A stretch of 27,966 nucleotides of DNA from a virus, in IMG/VR virus record IMGVR_UViG_3300044614_000566, positions 1 through 27,966 of that record. The stretch is one strand, 5' to 3'. The notes below the pieces were generated by a model. It saw only the letters and a program-made list of their open reading frames with translations. It was not told where the DNA came from and did no database searches. Positions 8,309 to 14,867 of the stretch are shown piece by piece. Made by a program: the position numbers and the translations under genes. Position 1 is the stretch's first letter. Each line of letters starts with the position of its first letter.

Positions 8309-8578
8309 TTAATCAGCAGGCAACATTTCTGGATTTTCCAGTTCAACGTCGAACAACATTGGATGTGCTTCCTCTGCTATCAGATAGTATGAGGACTTAT
8401 ACAAGTCTTCTGGTTCAAAGCGTCTTTCATTGTCTGCTAGTTCAATAAGTTCTAGATCGTACATAAGACTATCAGGAACATCATCAAAAGTAAAGGGGAT
8501 CTGATTTATGAAGTACATAAGGACTAATTGTGATCCTTTATTATACCAGACGTATCTAGCATCAATTCTATACTTCAT
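8309..8578 (-). CDS. Acidic protein of unknown function (89 aa)
   Basis: The protein MKYRIDARYVWYNKGSQLVL... is aromatic and hydrophobic for the first 30 residues and then strongly acidic (LELIELADNERRFEPEDLY and FDVELENPEMLPAD). It has no transmembrane segment or known motif. A purine-rich GGTGGG Shine-Dalgarno-like stretch precedes the ATG, and a late-type box AATAAATA sits at 8600-8607. The tRNA gene begins 5 bases after its stop. The high acidity recalls small phage proteins that bind host factors, but this is a guess. Confidence 0.65.
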   Translation of the reverse strand: MKYRIDARYVWYNKGSQLVLMYFINQIPFTFDDVPDSLMYDLELIELADNERRFEPEDLYKSSYYLIAEEAHPMLFDVELENPEMLPAD

Positions 8579-8599
8579 AGAATTAGTCCCACCTTTGTG

Positions 8600-8607
8600 T
8601 ATTTATT
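8600..8607 (-). promoter_or_regulatory. Possible late promoter box (AATAAATA)
   Basis: One mismatch to TATAAATA, 21 bases before the ATG at 8578, overlapping by one base the stop of the upstream 67-aa gene. It would give the 89-aa gene and the tRNA a late transcript in addition to the early one from 9024-9052. Confidence 0.4.
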
Positions 8608-8810
8608 TAATTGTAGGTAGGTGGATGGTATTTTACATATTCAAAGAACGTAAGACGCATCTCTTTTTCATTCATACCACAGTGCTTCGCTGCCTGTGGT
8701 AGGTTCCACTTAGCTTGAAACAAGTTTTCATTTGCTTCTCTCACATTCTCTGGAGTTGTCTTGTTTGGTTCCTCTTTGAGGACCTTATAATTGATTTTAT
8801 AAGGGTTCAT
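8607..8810 (-). CDS. Small protein with a helix-turn-helix-like segment (67 aa)
   Basis: The protein begins MNPYKINYKVLKEEPNKTTP. It has a Lys/Glu-rich start and a second half, WNLPQAAKHCGMNEKEMRLT, that has the spacing of a Fis-type helix-turn-helix (AA..CGM...EM). It ends YVKYHPPTYN. I believe similar small proteins are common in T4-like cyanophages, with no known function. It sits 6 bases after the stop of the 60-aa gene and is likely co-transcribed from the sigma70-type promoter. DNA binding is only suggested by the helix pattern. Confidence 0.7.
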   Translation of the reverse strand: MNPYKINYKVLKEEPNKTTPENVREANENLFQAKWNLPQAAKHCGMNEKEMRLTFFEYVKYHPPTYN

Positions 8811-8816
8811 AGAACT

Positions 8817-8999
8817 TCAGAGTGGGTTTGCGTATGAGAGTACATCCTCACTCACAGTAGCACGAACGAACTCCAGAACATTCATAAACTCATCCACCGT
8901 ATCACAGGTCACTTGCTTCTCGGAACCTTCACTGGAGTAAAGGTAAACAGTTCGCTTGATGGGGTCAACCACGCACCGTGAAAGGAATTCGTCTTGCAT
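8817..8999 (-). CDS. First gene of the early islet, unknown function (60 aa)
   Basis: The protein MQDEFLSRCVVDPIKRTVYL... has alternating strand-like segments (CVVDPIKRTVYLYSSEG) and then a helix (VDEFMNVLEFVRATV), a compact alpha/beta pattern. It has two cysteines and no transmembrane segment. Its ATG follows a Shine-Dalgarno AGGAAA by a few bases and lies 25 bases after the -10 of the strongest host-type promoter in the window. It is therefore expected to be made early in infection. No family function can be assigned. Confidence 0.7.
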   Translation of the reverse strand: MQDEFLSRCVVDPIKRTVYLYSSEGSEKQVTCDTVDEFMNVLEFVRATVSEDVLSYANPL

Positions 9000-9023
9000 T
9001 GGGGGTTTCCTGATTACCCTCGT

Positions 9024-9052
9024 ATTATAGGGTCTTTTGGGGTCCCCGTCAA
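9024..9052 (-). promoter_or_regulatory. Strong sigma70-type (early) promoter
   Basis: The minus strand reads TTGACG (9052-9047), a 17-base spacer, then TATAAT (9029-9024), five of six and six of six matches to the bacterial consensus with ideal spacing. The -35 overlaps the TGA stop of the upstream late gene at 9049. The spacer holds a GGGGACCCC palindrome (9039-9047), and ACCCT/AGGGT half-sites flank the -10. It drives leftward into the 60-aa gene, whose ATG is at 8999. Confidence 0.85.
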
Positions 9053-9345
9053 GAGAGGGTGATATTAGCAGATCTTAACACTCCGTCAGTACCGCGAACC
9101 TTAATTCTTAAATTTGTATTACTTGTAAGTTCAAACGAGAATTGAGAGTTAGATGGTGGAGTTGATGTTGTTCCTAATCCAACCGTTGATATTCCAGTAA
9201 TAAGAGTGCTACCAACAACGTGAAGTTTTGATGTTGGAGTTGTAATTCCTATTCCAATATTACTAGAAACTGTAAGATTTTGAAGTTCCAGGTCCTCAAT
9301 ATCTTGTGGATCATCTAATTCAGTATAAATCTGTGCTTTAGACAT
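9049..9345 (-). CDS. Small fibre-like virion protein (98 aa)
   Basis: The protein begins MSKAQIYTELDDPQDIEDLE and continues with SSNIGIGITTPTSKLHVVG, the (G)IGxxxPxxKLxV signature common in trimeric phage fibres and also present near the C-terminus of the 2018-aa fibre here. It ends in a short beta-rich segment. An AAGGAG Shine-Dalgarno lies 8 bases before the ATG, inside the tail of the 291-aa gene upstream. It is the last gene of the late virion module before the early promoter. It may be a fibre connector or a remnant of a longer fibre. Confidence 0.7.
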   Translation of the reverse strand: MSKAQIYTELDDPQDIEDLELQNLTVSSNIGIGITTPTSKLHVVGSTLITGISTVGLGTTSTPPSNSQFSFELTSNTNLRIKVRGTDGVLRSANITLS

Positions 9346-9349
9346 TCAA

Positions 9350-10225
9350 TCACTCCTTTGTATCGTAAGTATATCCAGCAATGGACCGTTGAGTATTATC
9401 TCCTGGATAATCTTCAATGGTTCCCTTATATTCTGGAATGAGTTTTTCTGTATCAATTCGTTCACCGAAGATATGATAGAAGCAATCTATCGGCATACCG
9501 CCTTTTGATTGAAGATAGATTTTATTATCTCCAATTCTTTTAACAATTACATCCTGATGCGAACCAACAGGAGTAAGTGAAACTGTAATTGTATTCTCAT
9601 CTACTAAATTTGTCCAGTATTCGGGAAGATGAATTTCTGTTTGGTTCTTAACTCTTCCTCTAACATAAACAGCAGCCTCAGGACCTTCTACGCAGGCGTG
9701 AGTAAGTCTCCATCCTTCCTTTGAAGGGTGAGGAATATCAAAGTTCTTTTTACTACGCAATCTATGTCTTCTACAATTAGAGTATACATCACCTCCCGCG
9801 TCTATATCATTTTGAACCTTATGAAATCCAACAATATCAACATTACCAACGAATAGTGCAGATTCCGTCGATGGAGTTGTTACAACATCTCCTGGACCTG
9901 CGCCATCTGGAGCACATCTTACATTTCTTGTAACGTGAGGACCTGCTTTTACTACTAATGAATATGGACCTATGATATTCTTATTACAAATTGATAATCC
10001 TCCAAAACATGATGATGTGGGAATGGGAGAGTCTGTGTTATTGCAGGGGCCAATCATTAATGATGCTTCTACAGTTCTAAATGTATTTTCATCACCAATG
10101 ATTGTCGGTCCATCCAAATAAACAGACCCTCTAATTACTTTTCTATCAAGTCCAAAACATTCAGGATAACCAATACCAGTGGTTAACTGATGGGAAATAT
10201 GAAGTGTATCAAATTGAAAAGACAT
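9350..10225 (-). CDS. Virion structural protein, fibre-associated (291 aa)
   Basis: The N-terminal half is beta-rich with Gly/Pro/Cys turns. The C-terminal half has a domain beginning KNFDIPHPSKEGWRLTHACV and followed by EGPEAAVYVRGRV, LPEYWTNLVDENTITVSLTP, an IYLQSKGG strand and FGERIDTEKLIPEYKG. I recognise this block from structural and fibre proteins of T4-like cyanophages, where it is a folding or assembly domain of unknown role. There are about nine cysteines, unusual for a fibre. It is packed 4 bases before the 98-aa fibre-like gene and 5 bases after the spike-like gene, in the same operon. Confidence 0.65.
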   Translation of the reverse strand: MSFQFDTLHISHQLTTGIGYPECFGLDRKVIRGSVYLDGPTIIGDENTFRTVEASLMIGPCNNTDSPIPTSSCFGGLSICNKNIIGPYSLVVKAGPHVTRNVRCAPDGAGPGDVVTTPSTESALFVGNVDIVGFHKVQNDIDAGGDVYSNCRRHRLRSKKNFDIPHPSKEGWRLTHACVEGPEAAVYVRGRVKNQTEIHLPEYWTNLVDENTITVSLTPVGSHQDVIVKRIGDNKIYLQSKGGMPIDCFYHIFGERIDTEKLIPEYKGTIEDYPGDNTQRSIAGYTYDTKE

Positions 10226-10230
10226 ATTTT

Positions 10231-10839
10231 TTATAAGAAACGATTGACTGTATCAAATACTTGACTTGTTGCTGGGAGTGCTTTTGCTCCCAGTTGTGCG
10301 GCTGCTGATGTAAATCCACCAACGAAGTTTGATGCTAAGTTCATAGCAGTATTACTTACTATATCTACTGCTTGAGGACTGAATAACTTAATTCCATTTT
10401 CTGAAGTAACTTTAAACTTTCCAGTTTTAATTCTAACTTCATTATTAGAATCTATGTTGATAACACCTGTTGTTTCATCATAACCATCTGCTCTTAAATC
10501 AATATCGACTGCCTGCAGACGAATTCTTCCATTTGGTGCTTTTAGAACTAGGTCCCCATTTTCTACCTGTATGTATCCACCAATTTCACCTTCTTTTACA
10601 TTGTCGCCACACTTGACTTCCCATACACCAGGATTTCTTTGAAGAGTCCAACCTTTTCTTGGACCATCATTTTCCATCTGAATATAATGTAAAGAATTGA
10701 ATGCTTGCAATCCAATCCCAGACAACACATCTGCTTCAAGACCACCTTGACCAGATAGATTCAGACCACCAAAGTATACTTTACCCCAGCGATTTCCATA
10801 TTCTAATGCTTCAAAAGTTTCCTTAGGTCCACTACTCAT
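10231..10839 (-). CDS. Beta-helical spike-like baseplate protein (202 aa)
   Basis: The sequence contains GPRKGWTLQRNPGVWEV and then repeated short strands such as GGYIQVENGDLVLKAPNGRI, RLQAVDIDLRADG, GVINIDSN and EVRIKTGKFKVTSENGI. This 8- to 10-residue periodicity resembles the triple-stranded beta-helix of T4 gp5 and VgrG spikes. A C-terminal Ala-rich segment follows. Its ATG overlaps the 3' end of gene 5 by 8 bases (10832-10839), so it is translationally coupled to gp5. The inference is that the needle part of the hub is a separate polypeptide here. Not a confirmed assignment. Confidence 0.6.
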   Translation of the reverse strand: MSSGPKETFEALEYGNRWGKVYFGGLNLSGQGGLEADVLSGIGLQAFNSLHYIQMENDGPRKGWTLQRNPGVWEVKCGDNVKEGEIGGYIQVENGDLVLKAPNGRIRLQAVDIDLRADGYDETTGVINIDSNNEVRIKTGKFKVTSENGIKLFSPQAVDIVSNTAMNLASNFVGGFTSAAAQLGAKALPATSQVFDTVNRFL

Positions 10840-13315
10840 TATACTTACCTACACAGTCTACTACACTAATAATTTTTGAACCAGGTGGTATGGTGATGTT
10901 ATTTAGGTCTATGCTAGAAACAGGAATAAATTTGAATACTGGTACTGCTTCAAAATTAAATCCTGTTTTTGATTCTATACGAATAAAGGGAACTTCGTCA
11001 AATCCAAGACCACCATTAATTACAGTCACCGTAGTAACTTCACCGTTCTCATTTACATCAAAGTCTAAATCAGCACCTTTATTATCATCAATTGTAATCG
11101 TATCTGTTGTTGTAAATCCAAATCCGGGATTAGTAATAACAACCGTATCAATGACTGTTATCACAGGAACTGTGGTTGGTAACGGAACTCCTGGAGTTGG
11201 TGCTGGTTGTCCACCAGTTTCAGTAGGAGTTCCGGTGGAAGGTGCAGTGGTTCCTGGAATAGATGGGGCAATAGTTGTAATTCCGATTGTTGTCTCGCCA
11301 GAAGAGATTGGAGTAGTTATCGGTGGTAAGGTAGGAACATTTGTAGGAAGACATGGTGCAGTAATTGTTCCAGTTCCTTCGATAACAATTTTAGCAAGAG
11401 GTCCAAGACCAGTTAAAGATTGTTGTACTTCTCCAGTTACACCAAAAAGATCTGCTGTAGTTCCATTGGGTAGATAAACTTCATCCCCAGGAACAACACT
11501 GAAAGTTTCTCCGCAGGAATAAACTTCATAACCAACACCATTTACTTCTTTACCATTAATGGTTTGGGTGCTTCCTGTTCTAAACAGAATAGTCTCATCG
11601 GGTAGGGAGAAAATAAATCCAGCACCACCAGTAGATCCATTGGGAGCAGGTAAATACTGAGTTCCTGAATCAATAGGAATAGCACCAGTAAGATTTAATA
11701 TTTCCTGTTCAAAGCGATTGAATCTTCCTGTTGGTTCCATAATTGGTTGGAGCACAGCACCACCACCAATACCACAGGAGTCTATAACTCTAATCTGCGG
11801 TTCGTATGTATATCCAGAACCAAAAGCAGAGAAGTCAAGACCTAAAATTGCTCCAGTCGCACTTACAACTGCATTTGCTTCAGCACCGCGGCCACCTCCA
11901 CCAACGATTTGTACTCTTGGTGGACCACATGGAACTTGTCTTGAATTACATGGATTTGAAGCCGTTCCTGATTCACTTCCAGGCAATGCAGTTTCAACTT
12001 CACTAATAATATTTCTTATCTTTCTACTTATCCCTGCTTCAACCTCCACTTCAATATCTTTTGGTCCATTCCAGAAACTCCATTGTTTAGTATCTGGACA
12101 TTTCTTCTCGTCAGTATCACATTCAAAAAATCCAAGAAGATCTAAAACAAAGTCTAGAACGTCAAGAACTTTATCTGCAAATCCAGCACCAATGTTTATA
12201 ACAGAATTAATCGCGTTAACTGCAGTATCGACAGCGCCATTAATCTGACCAAGTACATTTCCAAGTAAAGCACCAACAAATGAAGTTGCAGCACATAAGG
12301 GAGCAGTTACATAATTATCAATAAACTGCTTAGTAAGGTTTTTTACAACACCAAGAACCTTATCTTTAATTTTATTGAAAGCACATGCTAAACCACTCAG
12401 TGCTCCTTGGACATTTAAATTAAATCCAGGTCTTAGGAAAGGAGGGAGGAGATTCATCACTCCAGAAATCCCTTTATTAATTAAATTAATAAGAAATCCT
12501 CTCGCACGATCTAAAAGAGTGTTTGTAAGACCTGCTATTGCCCTTGTTACTGATTTGATTATCCCATCAATACTTGATACAAGGTCAGAAGCACCTCTCT
12601 TTGCTAGATTGGTGTAATAAGATAATTTGTTTAATAGTAATTTTATATTGCTAATAATATCAGCGGGCCCCTCACACTTTAGTGGTTTATATATCGGTTC
12701 TTTTGCGTTACCATCATAAAGTTTTGTTTGGTGTGCAATGCTTGCTTGTTGAGGACTTGCATTTGCTTCAATTGGTTTTTTATCTTTCTCTAAATTCTGA
12801 TCCTTTTCTGGGACTTTTTTTAATTTTTCCCCACACATTCCTTTGTTTGCAGTTCTTAACTGAAAGAACTGTGGAGGATCTCCTTGAAATATACTTGGTT
12901 CATTCTGTTCGTTTACACCAAAGCATCCAAGAATTACAGGATTTCTTCCTTCTTTTCCGTCAGCATAAAAACCAATTACATGTGCTCCTTGTCTCAGCGC
13001 GGAAGTTTGTTTTGTTCCACCAAGACCAGATCCTGCTGTAACTGGATAAACAACTTCCGCCATCTCCAGCAGATCTGCTTCATCTGATTTTCCTTTGATT
13101 GCGTAGTGTCTTCCTACAACAGCGACTTTATACCTCTTACCCCATCCTTTTCTTGGACGAGCCTCTAACTTATCCGCATTATGTATTTTAGAGTACTCAT
13201 TAGATCTATCATCATTAGTGCAACCTGCCCAGTACATGTCGTCAACAATGACTCCATGCCACCAGTACATAAGCATAGAGTGGGCTGATTCGTCATCAAA
13301 AAAATTATCGTTCAT
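10832..13315 (-). CDS. gp5: Baseplate hub protein gp5, OB-fold, without lysozyme domain
   Basis: The first 150 residues match the gp5/VgrG OB-fold: YWWHGVIVDDMY, RYKVAVVGRHYA, LLEMAEVVYPVT, then LRQGAHVIGFYADG and NPVILGCFG. T4 gp5 is 575 aa with a central T4-lysozyme-like domain; this protein is 827 aa, and I find no lysozyme signature (no E...D...T triad motif). Instead there is an Ala/Val-rich helical stretch (about 220-390), a beta module (GFGSGYTYEPQI-type), a Pro/Thr-rich linker around 630-710 and another module at the end (VVITNPGFGFTTTD). It sits in the hub operon after the gp27-like and CP12-like genes. Confidence 0.75.
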   Translation of the reverse strand: MNDNFFDDESAHSMLMYWWHGVIVDDMYWAGCTNDDRSNEYSKIHNADKLEARPRKGWGKRYKVAVVGRHYAIKGKSDEADLLEMAEVVYPVTAGSGLGGTKQTSALRQGAHVIGFYADGKEGRNPVILGCFGVNEQNEPSIFQGDPPQFFQLRTANKGMCGEKLKKVPEKDQNLEKDKKPIEANASPQQASIAHQTKLYDGNAKEPIYKPLKCEGPADIISNIKLLLNKLSYYTNLAKRGASDLVSSIDGIIKSVTRAIAGLTNTLLDRARGFLINLINKGISGVMNLLPPFLRPGFNLNVQGALSGLACAFNKIKDKVLGVVKNLTKQFIDNYVTAPLCAATSFVGALLGNVLGQINGAVDTAVNAINSVINIGAGFADKVLDVLDFVLDLLGFFECDTDEKKCPDTKQWSFWNGPKDIEVEVEAGISRKIRNIISEVETALPGSESGTASNPCNSRQVPCGPPRVQIVGGGGRGAEANAVVSATGAILGLDFSAFGSGYTYEPQIRVIDSCGIGGGAVLQPIMEPTGRFNRFEQEILNLTGAIPIDSGTQYLPAPNGSTGGAGFIFSLPDETILFRTGSTQTINGKEVNGVGYEVYSCGETFSVVPGDEVYLPNGTTADLFGVTGEVQQSLTGLGPLAKIVIEGTGTITAPCLPTNVPTLPPITTPISSGETTIGITTIAPSIPGTTAPSTGTPTETGGQPAPTPGVPLPTTVPVITVIDTVVITNPGFGFTTTDTITIDDNKGADLDFDVNENGEVTTVTVINGGLGFDEVPFIRIESKTGFNFEAVPVFKFIPVSSIDLNNITIPPGSKIISVVDCVGKYNE

Positions 13316-13323
13316 TGATTATC

Positions 13324-13536
13324 TCAGTCGTAAATTCTACACTCTAAGGCATTAGGGTTCTCATCACAGTACATTTCAAATGGAGTTGGATCATGATCAG
13401 TATCTGGATGATTTGCTTGATACTTTTCTAAGTGCTCTAATTCGTCTTCCAAATGACGACGGCGTTGTCCGCTTGTGTTAGGGTTATCTAACTCATCGCG
13501 ATCATTATTAATGTGTTGTTGAATTGATTTTTCCAT
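13324..13536 (-). CDS. cp12: CP12-like protein (putative inhibitor of the host Calvin cycle)
   Basis: This 70-aa acidic, helical protein ends FEMYCDENPNALECRIYD, closely matching the C-terminus of CP12 (C-x-ENP-x-A-x-ECR-x-Y-D). CP12 is a small disordered protein that ties together glyceraldehyde-3-phosphate dehydrogenase and phosphoribulokinase and switches the Calvin cycle off; T4-like cyanophages are known to carry copies. Here only the C-terminal cysteine pair, which contacts GAPDH, is present. The N-terminal part (MEKSIQQHINNDRDELDNPN) has the CP12-like charged helix but no cysteine pair. It sits between the gp27-like and gp5 genes with almost no spacers, so expression is expected with the late hub genes. 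Confidence 0.75.
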   Translation of the reverse strand: MEKSIQQHINNDRDELDNPNTSGQRRRHLEDELEHLEKYQANHPDTDHDPTPFEMYCDENPNALECRIYD

Positions 13537-13537
13537 T

Positions 13538-14866
13538 TTACTTAAATGGCTTTCTGTAAATTGAATCTCTAACTAGATTGAGTCTTGTATAACAATTATT
13601 TTTTGTTATGCGGTGACACACATCCGCTATCATATATATACCACCAACTTTCTGGCTTACAACTCTACTAGTCTTTCCGGAAACTTCTGGGAAGTCACAG
13701 TAAATCAAATCGCCTGCTCTTAATCTAAAGTCTCCAGCAATAGCAATAGAAAGTTTATTTGAATATAATTGATTGTATCTCATTATTGACTGTCTTATAA
13801 TCTCATCCATATTAAAGTTTGGTTGTTGAGACAATGGTATCTGTTGAGCTAGAGTTGTACCTGTAGGAAGAATACCATCATCAGACATCTTAGCACTTAC
13901 AGTACGAGTGGGTTTTTCTTGTATCTTCAAGTCCTCAGCAATCTTTGGTCTTTCCAACCCACCATTGTTATCACCCATATATGAAATAGATGATCCTATA
14001 GATACCTCATTATAGACATTCTTCATTCTGTTAAATTCTTGTTTTCTGATTGTAGACATAGCACCAGAATTAACAAGTTTATCAAGATTTATAGTTCCAA
14101 TAAATGAGTAATCTAAAATTTTACCGTCATATCCCTCAGGTATTTCTCCAATTAATTGATTAAAGATCAACTTTCTTTTTGGTTTTTGTTTGAAAAGCAC
14201 ATCGATGGATCTAAAATTATATCCATCATAAGTTTCATAGAATAGGTACCCTGCAAGTTTACCAAAAGCATCTGGAAGTTGAGGAACACACTTCTTACCT
14301 AATAAAGTGCAAAGATAAAAAGGTTTTTCGGTATGTCCTATAAAATTATAACCGTTTAGTCCAGGATCAATAATAAGATTCTTAGGAGTCTTCAAACAAT
14401 TTCTCAGTATCGATTCCACTGAGTCTGTAATTTTTCCATCATATCTTCCATAGACCCAGTTGTCTGCAATCTTATTATCAATTGCTTCTTTAGAGTACAT
14501 ATCAACACTAAAGACCACTTTGTTTACATCTTCACTTGATGCACCTGGGTCTCCATTAATACGTAATTGTTTGTCTTCAATAAAACTTAATTGAGTTTCA
14601 TATCCATCAGTAATCTTTAAGAAGACTTTTTCGCCTGAAGTCATATTGACATCATCTTTCTCAAAGACAGATGATCCATCTTCATCTTTTCTGTATCCAG
14701 TATCAACAAAAGTTGCCTCTGCTCTTACTGTATTATCAAGAATACTTTCATAGTAATTTAATTCAATGCACGCTGAAGCAACATCAACGGGATCATTATA
14801 ATTTGAATAAACTTCAAATAAATTTATCTGGCCGCTACCTGCCTGTGCTGCAAAATTTTCCGCCAT
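13538..14866 (-). CDS. gp27: gp27-like baseplate hub protein
   Basis: The 442-aa protein starts MAENFAAQAGSGQINLFEVY and carries beta-barrel segments (SACIELNYYESILDNTVRAE, KVFLKITDGYETQLSFIED). In the second half are the hallmarks of tail-hub proteins: GKLAGYLFYETYDGYNFRS, the IEYCDF-like GDLIYCDFPEVSG and YMIADVCHRI. T4 gp27 is 391 aa, forms a trimeric ring and carries the gp5 spike. The gene lies just upstream of CP12-like and gp5, which is the order expected for hub partners. Overall similarity to gp27 is by fold pattern and place rather than strong motifs. A good Shine-Dalgarno (AAAGGATAAG) precedes the ATG. Confidence 0.6.
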   Translation of the reverse strand: MAENFAAQAGSGQINLFEVYSNYNDPVDVASACIELNYYESILDNTVRAEATFVDTGYRKDEDGSSVFEKDDVNMTSGEKVFLKITDGYETQLSFIEDKQLRINGDPGASSEDVNKVVFSVDMYSKEAIDNKIADNWVYGRYDGKITDSVESILRNCLKTPKNLIIDPGLNGYNFIGHTEKPFYLCTLLGKKCVPQLPDAFGKLAGYLFYETYDGYNFRSIDVLFKQKPKRKLIFNQLIGEIPEGYDGKILDYSFIGTINLDKLVNSGAMSTIRKQEFNRMKNVYNEVSIGSSISYMGDNNGGLERPKIAEDLKIQEKPTRTVSAKMSDDGILPTGTTLAQQIPLSQQPNFNMDEIIRQSIMRYNQLYSNKLSIAIAGDFRLRAGDLIYCDFPEVSGKTSRVVSQKVGGIYMIADVCHRITKNNCYTRLNLVRDSIYRKPFK

Positions 14867-14867
14867 C

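Noticed and set aside
10890-11477. Open frame of 195 codons on the plus strand opposite gp5
   Set aside because: It mirrors the Pro/Thr-rich linker and beta modules of gp5 on the other strand. Its composition is low-complexity Val/Pro/Ile, it has no Shine-Dalgarno, and gp5 has clear family motifs.
11718-12248. Open frame of 176 codons on the plus strand opposite gp5
   Set aside because: Antisense to the helical and beta-rich part of gp5; no promoter, no ribosome-binding site, no recognisable motif.
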